This document shows, one piece after another, positions 8,051 to 14,886 of a stretch of DNA of 22,188 nt (positions are counted from its first letter, which is position 1; every line of letters starts with the position of its first letter). The stretch comes from UBA7239 sp035430165 (GTDB taxonomy: Bacteria; Pseudomonadota; Gammaproteobacteria; Pseudomonadales; UBA7239). Below the pieces are notes generated by a model. That model was not told the origin of the DNA and ran no database searches. It saw nothing but the letters and a program-made list of their open reading frames with translations. The DNA lies in assembly GCA_035430165.1 (NCBI GenBank), contig DAOMGE010000043.1, positions 1 through 22,188 on the forward strand. Direction: 5' to 3'. Position numbers and translations under genes: made by a program.

Positions 8051-8076
8051 GAATCCTCTCGCTGACGGGAGGATTC
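8051..8076 (-). terminator. hairpin after rpmE, probable terminator
   Basis: GAATCCTC and GAGGATTC form an 8-bp stem, extended by three further pairs (one G-T) around a CTGA/TCAG tetraloop. Read on the minus strand, the stem is followed by TTGTGT, a weak T tract. It lies 28 bases past the rpmE stop and 34 bases before the malic enzyme ATG, so it would separate the two transcripts or attenuate the second. Confidence 0.5.
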
Positions 8077-8103
8077 CACGGGGATAAATCGGATAGCGCC
8101 TGC

Positions 8104-8319
8104 TTATTTTTTCAGGCTGCGCGTGCCAAAGCGCGATTTGAAGCGATCGATACGGCCGCCGGCATCAGCCACTTTCTGGCGACCGGTGTAGAAAGGGTGG
8201 CAAGCGGCGCAGACATCAAGGTGAATGTCCTTGCACATGGTGGAGCGCGTTTTGACGACATTGCCACAGCTGCAGGTAGCAGTAACTTCTTCGTATTTCG
8301 GGTGGATATCAGCTTTCAT
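8104..8319 (-). CDS. rpmE: 50S ribosomal protein L31, zinc-binding (C+) type
   Basis: A 71-residue component of the large ribosomal subunit that helps form the intersubunit bridge. It begins MKADIHPKYEEVTATCSCGN, the family signature, with the zinc ligands C16, C18, C37 and C40 (CSCG and VCAACHPFYTG), and ends with RIDRFKSRFGTRSLKK. Because the four cysteines are present it is the zinc-bound form, which in many bacteria is replaced by a cysteine-free paralogue under zinc starvation. An AGAGG motif precedes the ATG by 6 bases. A longer reading frame upstream of this ATG is not conserved sequence and is rejected as the start. It is divergent from the bolA-family gene. Confidence 0.95.
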   Translation of the reverse strand: MKADIHPKYEEVTATCSCGNVVKTRSTMCKDIHLDVCAACHPFYTGRQKVADAGGRIDRFKSRFGTRSLKK

Positions 8320-8461
8320 GTAGGCCTCTCGGTATGTTTGCCGCCACCTGATCGATTGTCTGGCACGGTAACTGTCAAAACGGGACGCGCATGCTACCAG
8401 AGTAGGCATGGCAAGGGAACTGCTATCATGGCGGTTGTGACCCAGGATACCGGACAGAACC

Positions 8462-8809
8462 ATGCAAAAACCAGCTGTTACCCCTCCATCTGCCACCAGG
8501 CAGGCTGCGATAGACCAGATCGTGCGGGACGCGTTTTCGCCACACCACTGCGAACTGGTCAACGAGAGCTATATGCACAGTGTGCCGGCCGGTAGTGAGT
8601 CCCACTTCAAGCTGGTCCTGGTTTCGGACCTGTTCGAGGGGCTTCGCCCGGTAGCTCGCCACCAGCGGGTATATGCCACGCTGGGAGGGATGATGCAGCA
8701 AATCCATGCGCTGGCCTTGCATACCTACACGCTGGCTGAATGGGCGGCGCAGGGCAAGGCGCCGGATTCCCCGAAATGCCTCGGTGGCAGCAAACACGAC
8801 CATCCCTGA
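8462..8809 (+). CDS. bolA: BolA-family protein
   Basis: A 115-residue cytosolic protein of the BolA family. Members bind [2Fe-2S] clusters together with monothiol glutaredoxins, and E. coli BolA also acts on cell shape and transcription under stress. The core is present: MHSVPAGSESHFKLVLVSDLFEGLRPVARHQRVYATLG, in which the conserved His residues and the 'F.G...V.RHQ.VY..L' helix are visible, then QIHALALHTYTLAEW. The C-terminal tail SPKCLGGSKHDHP is longer and His-containing. Whether this is the BolA or the IbaG/YrbA type cannot be settled by eye, but the SHFKL...RHQ pattern favours BolA. The TGA overlaps an ATG of the next frame, and the probable true start of the next gene lies 17 bases later, so the two are almost certainly co-transcribed. 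Confidence 0.9.
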   Translation: MQKPAVTPPSATRQAAIDQIVRDAFSPHHCELVNESYMHSVPAGSESHFKLVLVSDLFEGLRPVARHQRVYATLGGMMQQIHALALHTYTLAEWAAQGKAPDSPKCLGGSKHDHP

Positions 8810-8826
8810 TGGATCCCGAGGCTGGC

Positions 8827-9951
8827 ATGCGCTACCGGGCGATCCTGCGTTGGCTGCTCTGGATACTGCTGTGCCCGTCCTTGTTGTTGTACGGATCGAC
8901 TGCCCCGGCGCGTGAGTTGCTTCAGGATGGTCATTTTTCCCGTGGCCTGATGGTCGCCCCCTTGTCGCATGCACAATTTGCCCCGGCACAGCAGCGATGC
9001 TTGCCGCTGCGGGCTTGTGAGCGCATTTCCGCGTCGGCAGGCCCTGCCTGGCAGTTGCAGCAATGGTCGACAGCAACCGATATCGCGACCGGCCAATACA
9101 CGCAGCCAGATGCCGGCGCAGAGCAATGGGTGTTGCAGGACAGGCAGCAACGCGTACAGAAGCGGCTGTTACTGGCGTCCGGCAAACGGGATACCGGTGA
9201 CATCTTGCTGGAAATCGACGGTGCCAGTGAATTTGCGGCGCGCAGTGATGACGGCGTACCGCATTATTTGCCGGATTTGCGCAATGCCTGGCCACATTTC
9301 CTCTTGTCACAGCAACTGGATAGCGATCGCCTGTCGCAATACCGGCAATTGCATTTGCATGGCGAATTTCGTGTGCCGGTTTCTGAGGGCAACCTGCAGT
9401 CCGGTTACAGTCGCGCGATCCATGCCGCGCGGCTGGTATTGGCGATTACCGTGCGCAACCGGTTTACCGGCAATTATTTCTGGCTCAATTTGCCACTCTA
9501 CGACGACCGCATTGCCGATGCCGGTTTTGGCTGCCAGAAATGCACAGATGAAGCAGACGGCCAGCATTGCCGTACACCGTCGCAGCTGCAGGATCCCGGT
9601 GTCTGGCATTGCCCGGAAGACAAGGTGGGCGACCAGTGGTGGCACAACGAAAAACGCGGCACGGCGCGCATGATTTTTCGATTGCCTGTGCAGGATTTTC
9701 TGGCGAGCGGTGTGCAACAAATCGCGTACACAGATTGGCAAGTGATTGATGTTGATTTGTTGCCCTACGTACAAGCCGGTATCGAGGCAGTACGCCAGCG
9801 CCACAATGGACGCAGTTTCCCGGCTGACTTGCATTTCTACGAACTCGGATTGTTCTCGCTGGGCTGGGAAATTACTGGTTTTAACCATGTCGCGGCGCAA
9901 TTGCGCAACTGGCAGCTGGACGCCATGCCACACGAAGAGACGGGCAGGTAA
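8827..9951 (+). CDS. exported protein of unknown function
   Basis: I do not recognise this 374-residue protein. It starts with a signal peptide (MRYRAILRWLLWILLCPSLLLYG, cleavage probably near APA-RELL), so it is periplasmic or outer-membrane associated. The mature part is rich in aromatic residues and short beta-like segments, for example SRQYRQLHLHGEFRVPV-type stretches and GNYFWLNLPLYDDRI. It has one cysteine cluster (CQKC, then C, then WHC, around residues 235-265) that could bind metal or form disulphides. The end, LHFYELGLFSLGWEITGFNHVA, is beta-rich. This suggests a lectin- or sandwich-like fold but no family can be named. The ATG at 8827 is chosen because CGAGG lies 5 bases before it and the signal peptide then begins correctly; an ATG at 8809 overlapping the bolA stop is possible. 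It sits in the bolA transcription unit. Confidence 0.75.
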   Translation: MRYRAILRWLLWILLCPSLLLYGSTAPARELLQDGHFSRGLMVAPLSHAQFAPAQQRCLPLRACERISASAGPAWQLQQWSTATDIATGQYTQPDAGAEQWVLQDRQQRVQKRLLLASGKRDTGDILLEIDGASEFAARSDDGVPHYLPDLRNAWPHFLLSQQLDSDRLSQYRQLHLHGEFRVPVSEGNLQSGYSRAIHAARLVLAITVRNRFTGNYFWLNLPLYDDRIADAGFGCQKCTDEADGQHCRTPSQLQDPGVWHCPEDKVGDQWWHNEKRGTARMIFRLPVQDFLASGVQQIAYTDWQVIDVDLLPYVQAGIEAVRQRHNGRSFPADLHFYELGLFSLGWEITGFNHVAAQLRNWQLDAMPHEETGR

Positions 9952-10046
9952 TACACGGATTGCGGTGAACCCTTAGCGGTATTTCCGTGTGGATTATCTG
10001 GTGCCTTCTGCAATGATGCGCAGCTGTTTTCCAGAGCGATTTTCCT

Positions 10047-10736
10047 GTGGCTTTCATTTCCAGACGCACATTGGCGTTCCTTTGCCTTGCCGTGTTGTCG
10101 GCCTTCTGGCTGTCGGCTGCTGGCGTGGGCACCAATGTGCCATCCGCAGAAGATCAGGCAGAAACGCTGGAAAGTTCGCTGAAGGCTATCGAGTGGTATA
10201 CCAACGAATCTGTGCGCAAGGCCTTGCAAGCAGAATCAGCCGGTGATGTTGCCAATGCCAAACTGTTTGGCAACAAGGCGATTGAGTCGGACCAGAAAGC
10301 AAAAGACTTGCGTAGCCAGACGGCTGCAGCGTGGGTGAAAGCCGGCAAACCGGCGCGTGCCAACGCGGCCTGGTTGCGCGCTGCCAGTATGGCCACCGAG
10401 CGCGCCCAGTTGCTGGGTAATCGCGTGCAACCGTTGTTGAAACAATGGAAAGAAGCGCAAGCGCAATCCGATGAAGCAGTAAAACGCGACAAGGAAATTA
10501 TTTACCTGCAAGGTGTGTTTGTTTATGCACAGCAGTGGGCGTTGGCAGCCGAGTTTTTTGAATCTGCTGGTGAAAAAGCCATGGCAGCGGATGCATGGGC
10601 AGAAGTGGATAAATTATTGCCTGTCATGCTGAACAACAACCGTATGCAAGTCTTTGCTGGCGATGGTCGTCTCGCAGGTGATAGCCTGCGTATCGAAAGC
10701 TGGAAAAAACACCAGCCGTTTACGATGAAAAAATAA
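10047..10736 (+). CDS. exported, helical protein of unknown function
   Basis: A 229-residue protein with an N-terminal signal or anchor (RRTLAFLCLAVLSAFWLSAAG) followed by an almost wholly helical, Ala/Gln/Lys-rich body resembling TPR/coiled-coil arrays (for example AAAWVKAGKPARANAAWLRAA and FVYAQQWALAAEFFESAG). No catalytic motif is visible. The start is a GTG without a good ribosome-binding site; a later in-frame TTG (~10071) is an alternative. It follows the unknown exported gene after 95 bases on the same strand, so it may belong to the same unit. The role could be scaffolding in the periplasm; that is a guess from composition only. Confidence 0.65.
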   Translation: MAFISRRTLAFLCLAVLSAFWLSAAGVGTNVPSAEDQAETLESSLKAIEWYTNESVRKALQAESAGDVANAKLFGNKAIESDQKAKDLRSQTAAAWVKAGKPARANAAWLRAASMATERAQLLGNRVQPLLKQWKEAQAQSDEAVKRDKEIIYLQGVFVYAQQWALAAEFFESAGEKAMAADAWAEVDKLLPVMLNNNRMQVFAGDGRLAGDSLRIESWKKHQPFTMKK

Positions 10737-10821
10737 TTGCCGTTGTTCACCGGTGCAATGCGTATCACACTAGACTGTGACGCGTACACATCAATACTGT
10801 CCGGATTGCACGGGAATCATC

Positions 10822-11400
10822 ATGAGCACGGAATCCATTCTTTCCATCCTGCATAACCGCGTATCGGTAGGTGATCTCACCGATCCGGCACCGACACCTG
10901 CCCAACGTGAAGCCATCTATCGTGCAGCCTTGCGCGCACCGGATCACGGCCAGTTGCGCCCGTGGCGATTTCTCTGGGTAGAAGGCGAGCAACGGCAGGT
11001 ACTGGCCGATATTTTCGTCGCAGTCGAGGAGCAGTTGTCCGGTCCATTGACTGATGCGCAGCGCAGCAAGATTGCCAGCCGCCCCTTGCGCGCCCCGCTC
11101 GTTTTGTTGGTGATCGCCAGGGTGCAGCAACATGCGAAAGTGCCGGAGCTGGAACAATTGCTGTCAACCGCTGCGGCAGTGCAGAACATGCTGGTGGCGG
11201 CCCATGCGATGGGCGTTGGCGCCATGTGGCGCACGGGCTTAGTGACTTACGAACCGCTGCTGGCGCAAAAACTCGGTTTGGCCGCTGACGAGCGTCTGCT
11301 CGGGTTTCTGTATCTCGGCACACCGCGCGGCGTATTGAAAGCAGTGCCGGATCTACAGGTGGAAGATCATTTTGCAATGTGGCGTCCGCCAACGAATTAA
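10822..11400 (+). CDS. nitroreductase-family flavoprotein (YdjA-like)
   Basis: A 192-residue FMN-dependent oxidoreductase of the nitroreductase superfamily, cytosolic. It has the expected layout: N-terminal helix ILSILHNRVSVGDL (the 'R.S...' FMN-phosphate contact), ALRAPDHGQLRPWRFLWVEG (the 'A..APDHG.LRPWRF' signature of the YdjA/TdsD branch), AAAVQNMLVAAHAMGVGAMWRTG (dimer helix and flavin pocket), and a C-terminal GFLYLGTPRG. It would reduce nitro compounds or related electrophiles with NAD(P)H; the physiological substrate is unknown. Length is normal for the short YdjA-type members. The ATG at 10822 follows GGGA at 8 bases. It is the last gene before the tRNA-Ser gene. Confidence 0.9.
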   Translation: MSTESILSILHNRVSVGDLTDPAPTPAQREAIYRAALRAPDHGQLRPWRFLWVEGEQRQVLADIFVAVEEQLSGPLTDAQRSKIASRPLRAPLVLLVIARVQQHAKVPELEQLLSTAAAVQNMLVAAHAMGVGAMWRTGLVTYEPLLAQKLGLAADERLLGFLYLGTPRGVLKAVPDLQVEDHFAMWRPPTN

Positions 11401-11411
11401 GCGTCTGTCGA

Positions 11412-11440
11412 TTGCGTAAAACGGGGCGCTTGTGTAGAGT
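11412..11440 (+). promoter_or_regulatory. probable sigma-70 promoter of tRNA-Ser
   Basis: TTGCGT (11412-11417) and TAGAGT (11435-11440) are separated by 17 bases and followed by a G+C-rich discriminator (TCGCGCTCCC), as in stable-RNA promoters. The tRNA begins 29 bases after the -10 box. Both boxes are imperfect, so the call is moderate. Confidence 0.45.
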
Positions 11441-11468
11441 TCGCGCTCCCTGCAGTGAAGCAGGTTCT

Positions 11469-11559
11469 GGTGAGATGGCCGAGCGGTTTAAGGCGCACGC
11501 CTGGAAAGTGTGTGTACGTTAATAGCGTACCCAGGGTTCAAATCCCTGTCTCACCGCCA
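11469..11559 (+). tRNA. tRNA-Ser (anticodon GGA)
   Basis: Class II tRNA with encoded CCA. The acceptor arm GGTGAGA pairs with TCTCACC, followed by discriminator G and CCA. The D arm reads GGCCGAGCGGTTTAAGGC. The anticodon stem CACGC/GTGTG holds the loop CTGGAAA with GGA at 11503-11505, decoding UCC/UCU. The long variable arm GTACGTTAATAGCGTAC forms a hairpin, and the T arm is AGGGTTCAAATCCCT. The overall sequence is close to enterobacterial tRNA-Ser(GGA). Its 3' end is the likely attachment site of a lost element, because an integrase fragment lies ~150 bases downstream. Confidence 0.97.
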
Positions 11560-11566
11560 TGTACTT

Positions 11567-11589
11567 GTTTCCTGATGTCTACAGGAAAC
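11567..11589 (+). other. hairpin immediately 3' of tRNA-Ser
   Basis: GTTTCCTG and CAGGAAAC form a perfect 8-bp stem with a 7-base loop, starting 7 bases after the tRNA CCA. It has no T tract of its own and stands just before the stronger terminator hairpin. It may guide 3'-end processing of the tRNA precursor or assist termination. Confidence 0.5.
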
Positions 11590-11596
11590 CTTGAAC

Positions 11597-11619
11597 GCCC
11601 GGATTATCCGGGCTTTTTT
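11597..11619 (+). terminator. rho-independent terminator of tRNA-Ser
   Basis: GCCCGGA-TTA-TCCGGGC forms a 7-bp G+C-rich stem with a 3-base loop, followed directly by TTTTTT and then a further T-rich stretch (TGTCTTTTTG). This is a textbook intrinsic terminator, 37 bases after the tRNA. Confidence 0.9.
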
Positions 11620-11709
11620 GTGTCTTTTTGTATATTGCTGTACAGCAAGATCCGCACGCAGCTCCAACGAAGAGGGGGGGTAAATCCAAAACGTCTGGGG
11701 GGCAATTTT

Positions 11710-11775
11710 ATGGATGTGACTAAAAGCTGTGTTTTAACGGATACCACTATAAAACAAGCAAAACCAGTCGATAGC
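11710..11775 (+). pseudogene. 5' fragment of a tyrosine-recombinase (phage/island) integrase
   Basis: From ATG 11710, preceded by a GGGGGG ribosome-binding-like tract, the frame reads MDVTKSCVLTDTTIKQAKPVD. The part LTDTTIKQAKPVD matches the conserved beginning of P4/CP4-57-type integrases ('LTD..I..AKP.DK...L.D..GL.L'). After about 21 residues the similarity stops and the frame drifts through antisense of the neighbouring hydroxylase gene to a stop at 11862. The remaining ~380 residues of an integrase, including the catalytic R-H-R-Y domain, are missing. Its distance from the tRNA 3' end (about 150 bases) and its orientation pointing away from the tRNA are those of integrases of elements inserted at tRNA genes, so this is probably the scar of an excised or deleted element. 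Confidence 0.6.
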
Positions 11776-11784
11776 CTAGCTATC
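11770..11784 (-). terminator. small hairpin at the piuC stop, possible operon terminator
   Basis: GATAGC and GCTATC form a perfect 6-bp stem around the 3-base loop that is the TAG stop codon of the hydroxylase gene. Read on the minus strand the stem is followed by GACTGGTTTTGCTTGTTTT, which is T-rich but interrupted. It could end the iron operon. It also marks the junction with the integrase remnant. Confidence 0.35.
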
Positions 11785-12459
11785 CGCCCACATCCGAAGC
11801 AGGTTGTGGTAACAGCCCGTGAGTTTCACGCTGGTGCTGTTTTCGCCGTCCTTGTTGCGTAACTCCATGATGGCCATGTCCATTTCGAACAGCAGACGGC
11901 GTTGTGCTTCATCGCGCACCATGCTTTCCAGCCACATGAATGAGGCGATGCGTGTGCCTTTTGTAACGGGTTCAACGCGGTGAATGCTCGAAGATGGATA
12001 CAGAATCAAATGGCCGCCGGGCAGTTTTACGCGCTGTCCACCAAATGTATCTTCAATAACCAGCTCGCCGCCTTCATATTCGTCCGGGTCGGAAATAAAT
12101 AATGTCGCGGACAAATCCGAGCGCACCCTGTAACCTGTGGCAACATGTGTGCGCATCGAATTATCGATGTGATTGCCGAATGCATTGTTGTTGCCTGTGT
12201 AGCAATTAAACAGGGGTGGAAATATTTTCTTGGGCAATGCGGCGGTGTAGAACAGCGCATGGCGTAACAAGGCGTCCAGCACCAGTTGTTGCAACACCGC
12301 TGCCTTGGGTGAACCTTCGGCAAGTTGCAGATTATTTTTTACCAGCGAAGATTGTGTGCCAGCGGTAGCGCGGCCATCCACCCATTCAGCCTGCGCCAGA
12401 TTCTGGCGACAATACCTTAACTGGGTTTTGCTCAATACATCCGGCACATGCAATAACAT
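11776..12459 (-). CDS. piuC: PKHD-type Fe(II)/2-oxoglutarate hydroxylase (PiuC/YbiX family)
   Basis: A 227-residue cytosolic 2-oxoglutarate-dependent dioxygenase. The iron ligands are H97 and D99 in NHIDNSMR and H160 in PSSSIHRVEPV, with R170 as the 2-oxoglutarate ligand (TKGTRIASF); positions agree within two residues with E. coli YbiX. The core signature SDLSATLFISDPDEYEGGELVIED is intact. In Pseudomonas and E. coli this gene adjoins catecholate siderophore receptors (PiuA, Fiu) and responds to iron; the hydroxylation target is not established. Here it is the last gene of the operon, 13 bases after the receptor stop, with AGGAG 7 bases before its ATG. Iron control would come from the Fur site far upstream at tonB unless an internal promoter exists. 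Confidence 0.93.
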   Translation of the reverse strand: MLLHVPDVLSKTQLRYCRQNLAQAEWVDGRATAGTQSSLVKNNLQLAEGSPKAAVLQQLVLDALLRHALFYTAALPKKIFPPLFNCYTGNNNAFGNHIDNSMRTHVATGYRVRSDLSATLFISDPDEYEGGELVIEDTFGGQRVKLPGGHLILYPSSSIHRVEPVTKGTRIASFMWLESMVRDEAQRRLLFEMDMAIMELRNKDGENSTSVKLTGCYHNLLRMWADS

Positions 12460-12472
12460 TACAATCTCCTGT

Positions 12473-14650
12473 CTAGAACTTGTATTCAGCTTTCAGTTGC
12501 AAGGTTCTCGCTGCCCCGGGCACCACAAAGCTGGTGTAAACACTTTCGTAGTATTCCTTGTTAAAAGCATTCAGCAGGCTCAATTTCACTGAATACGTTT
12601 TCTGTTCATAACTCACCATGCTGTCCCAACGACTGTAGGCAGGCACTACTGTGGTGTTGGTGGTATTCGCATAACGGTCGCCGGCACCATCAATACCAAT
12701 ACCTGCTCGCCAACCTGCGCCGAGGTTGTACGTGTTCCAGAGATTGAACGTGTAGTGCGGTGTATTGACCGGTTCCTTGTCCAGGCTGGTAGCCTGGCTG
12801 CCCGTCGCTTTATTCACATTTGCCTCCATATAAGCGACGGCGGTAAACACTTCCCAGTTAGGCGTCACTCTGCCTATCGCTTCAACTTCCAGTGCATCGG
12901 TATGGCGACGGCCGGACAATAAATTTTCAGTGGTGGATACCGCAAGATCGGTATTGCGCTCATGGGTTTTTTCCGAACGTGACAAGGATGTGCGCAATGA
13001 CAAATCCCCTTCAAACAATTCCCACTTGGCACCAATTTCTGTATTCAGGCTTTTTTCAGGTGGTGTATTGGCAGCACGGTCATCCAGTTGGTAAAGCTCG
13101 GCAGACGGATTGAACGAACTGCCCCTGGAAATGTAGTACGTCGTTTCATCGTCGGGTTGATACATCAGGCCAGTGCGCCAGCTATCGACTATATCCTTTC
13201 TGGATAATGGGCCAGCCGGTGCCGGGCGGTCATAGTCATTGCTGGAATGATCCCATCGTGATCCAAGCAGCAATTTCCATTTATCCGTCAGGCCTATTAC
13301 GTCCTGGAAATAAAATGCATACGTTGTCCCTGCATACGATCCGGCAAATGTTTTTCCACCATTAAAATAATTGGCATTCAGCACGGGATACGGATCCGGA
13401 TTCCATGCATCGGCATTCGGGTTGCTCGCACCCGCGCCAACGGGATTATTCCATCGGTCAGCCTCTTCCCTGACCCATTCGTTGCCCAGCAGTAACTCGT
13501 GCTGGAATGTGCCAGTCGCAAAATGAGTGACCAGATCTGTCTGGCTGGTTAGCGTATGTTCGTTTGCGCCACGACCCTGGTGGCCGCGTGATACGCCGGT
13601 GATGTCGTTTTCCGTTACCGGCGTGGCCGGTGTGGCCGCATGTGAAAACAGCAGGCGTGGCGCTACAGCCCACAGGTCGCGTTCATAGTCTGCCTTGCGC
13701 AAGCGTGTTGTCAGTTCTGTTTCACTGTTGAACTTGTGTGTCCAGGCAGCTGTGGTGATGTCGGTGTTGTTCCTTTCATAATCAGCAGTGCCCATGCCAT
13801 AAAACGTTCTGGTATCAACACCAAACGGTTTGCCTTTTTCTGTGCCAATCGCGCCACCATCAGGATCAAAATACGGCACACCGAAATCAGGTACATTGTC
13901 ATCTTCCAGATGGTAGTGCGACAGCGTGAACTGGTCGTCCGTGCCGATACCAAAACTGATGGAAGGCGCATAGCCATAACGGTGTGTTTCGACCTCATCA
14001 CGAAAACTGTCACTGTCTGTGTGCATGGCATTGAAGCGTACCGCTGTCGTGTCACCCAGTTTTTCATTCAGGTCTGCGGTGACGCGTTGGTAATGTTCAC
14101 TGCCCAGCGTTGTACTGATGGTATTGCGATCTGCCAGTATTGGCTGTTTGCTGACCTGGTTTATCACACCACCGGTTGAACCGCGGCCGAACAGCATGGA
14201 TGATGATCCGCGCAGTATGTCGATCTGTTCCAGATTGAATGTCTCGCGATTGTATTGTGCGATATCGCGCATGCCATCCAGATACAGGTCGCCAACCGCA
14301 GAGTAGCCGCGAATGGTGATGTTGTCGCCGATACGCCCACCTTCGCCGGCGTTAAACGTCAAGCCCGCCACATTGCGCAGGGCTTCCTTGAAGGTATTGG
14401 CGTTGCGGTCTTCCATCAGTTTGTTGGTGACGACAGTGACAGACTGGGGAATGTCTTTCGGCAGTTGTGCAACTTTTCCCACCCGCGTTTGCCCGCCCTG
14501 ATAGCTGGCTTCCGCTGCAGTTTTATCCGCATTGTCGCGAACGTAAACGGTTTCCAGTGTCGTTGCCTGTTCTGCAAGCGAGGACACGGCTACCGTCATG
14601 CCGCACAACATGGCGCCCAGTGGTAATAATTTGTGTTCGGTGTTTTTCAT
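12473..14650 (-). CDS. TonB-dependent siderophore receptor, catecholate (Fiu/PiuA-like) type
   Basis: A 725-residue outer-membrane receptor that imports ferric siderophores using TonB energy. It shows a signal peptide (residues 1-27, ending SSLAEQ) and a TonB box LETVYVRD (~32-39). The plug domain (~55-165) contains KDIPQSVTVVT, GGRIGDNITIRGYS, LYLDGMRD, QIDILRGSSSMLFGRGSTGGVINQVSKQP. A beta-barrel ends in the C-terminal aromatic residue (AEYKF) required for BAM recognition. The plug wording and the adjacent piuC favour a monomeric-catechol receptor of the Fiu/PiuA/CirA group, although the hemP gene just upstream leaves heme or another chelate possible. There is no extra N-terminal signalling domain, so it is not an anti-sigma-linked transducer. 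GGAG lies 7 bases before the ATG. Confidence 0.93.
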   Translation of the reverse strand: MKNTEHKLLPLGAMLCGMTVAVSSLAEQATTLETVYVRDNADKTAAEASYQGGQTRVGKVAQLPKDIPQSVTVVTNKLMEDRNANTFKEALRNVAGLTFNAGEGGRIGDNITIRGYSAVGDLYLDGMRDIAQYNRETFNLEQIDILRGSSSMLFGRGSTGGVINQVSKQPILADRNTISTTLGSEHYQRVTADLNEKLGDTTAVRFNAMHTDSDSFRDEVETHRYGYAPSISFGIGTDDQFTLSHYHLEDDNVPDFGVPYFDPDGGAIGTEKGKPFGVDTRTFYGMGTADYERNNTDITTAAWTHKFNSETELTTRLRKADYERDLWAVAPRLLFSHAATPATPVTENDITGVSRGHQGRGANEHTLTSQTDLVTHFATGTFQHELLLGNEWVREEADRWNNPVGAGASNPNADAWNPDPYPVLNANYFNGGKTFAGSYAGTTYAFYFQDVIGLTDKWKLLLGSRWDHSSNDYDRPAPAGPLSRKDIVDSWRTGLMYQPDDETTYYISRGSSFNPSAELYQLDDRAANTPPEKSLNTEIGAKWELFEGDLSLRTSLSRSEKTHERNTDLAVSTTENLLSGRRHTDALEVEAIGRVTPNWEVFTAVAYMEANVNKATGSQATSLDKEPVNTPHYTFNLWNTYNLGAGWRAGIGIDGAGDRYANTTNTTVVPAYSRWDSMVSYEQKTYSVKLSLLNAFNKEYYESVYTSFVVPGAARTLQLKAEYKF

Positions 14651-14677
14651 GCCAGTCTCCAGCCGTGATAAGTTGAG

Positions 14678-14718
14678 TGGCTGGCTACTGCTTTTTTGCA
14701 GATGGCTGGCTGTTGCTT
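14678..14718. repeat. imperfect 16-bp direct repeat between hemP and the receptor gene
   Basis: TGGCTGGCTACTGCTT (14678-14693) and TGGCTGGCTGTTGCTT (14703-14718) differ at two positions and start 25 bases apart, inside the 83-base hemP-receptor spacer. They could be a duplicated regulatory or RNA element in the leader of the receptor gene. No function is known to me. Confidence 0.5.
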
Positions 14719-14733
14719 GGGTAAATCCTGAAT

Positions 14734-14886
14734 TTATTTTGTCAGTATCAGTTTATTTTCTTTGGTCAACCGCAGCAGGTAATGTTGTCCTGCATGTTCT
14801 ATGCGGACAATTCTCGCTCCCAGGAATATTTCCTCCGAGGGAACAATGCGCGGTTCCCGGTTGTTTTTATCATCGACGTTATTCAT
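14734..14886 (-). CDS. hemP: HemP-family small protein
   Basis: A 50-residue protein that ends EHAGQHYLLRLTKENKLILTK, the diagnostic C-terminal signature of the HemP family (usual form: 'I.H.G..Y.LR.T..NKLILTK'). The preceding part GARIVRIEHAG also fits. HemP proteins are encoded with heme or siderophore uptake genes; in some bacteria they are reported to act as activators of the uptake genes, but the mechanism is not general knowledge. The ATG lies 8 bases inside the end of exbD in another frame, and AAGGA precedes it by 7 bases, so translation is probably coupled to exbD. The gene is easily missed because the longer reading frame around it overlaps exbD; the correct start is the ATG at 14886. 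Confidence 0.88.
   Translation of the reverse strand: MNNVDDKNNREPRIVPSEEIFLGARIVRIEHAGQHYLLRLTKENKLILTK

Noticed and set aside
8373..8378. Perfect TTGACA (minus strand) upstream of rpmE
   Set aside because: No acceptable -10 box lies 16-18 bases downstream, so I do not call a promoter.
8426..9310. 294-residue antisense frame over bolA and the exported protein
   Set aside because: Arg/His/Pro-rich with no motif, and it overlaps a clear BolA gene.
9953..9990. Inverted repeat ACACGGA...TCCGTGT after the unknown exported gene
   Set aside because: Seven-bp stem with a 24-base loop and no T tract; too weak for a terminator.
11559..11862. Repeat of the tRNA-Ser 3' end that would mark the other attachment site
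   Set aside because: I found no second copy of the T-arm/acceptor sequence in the window, so no attachment pair can be annotated.
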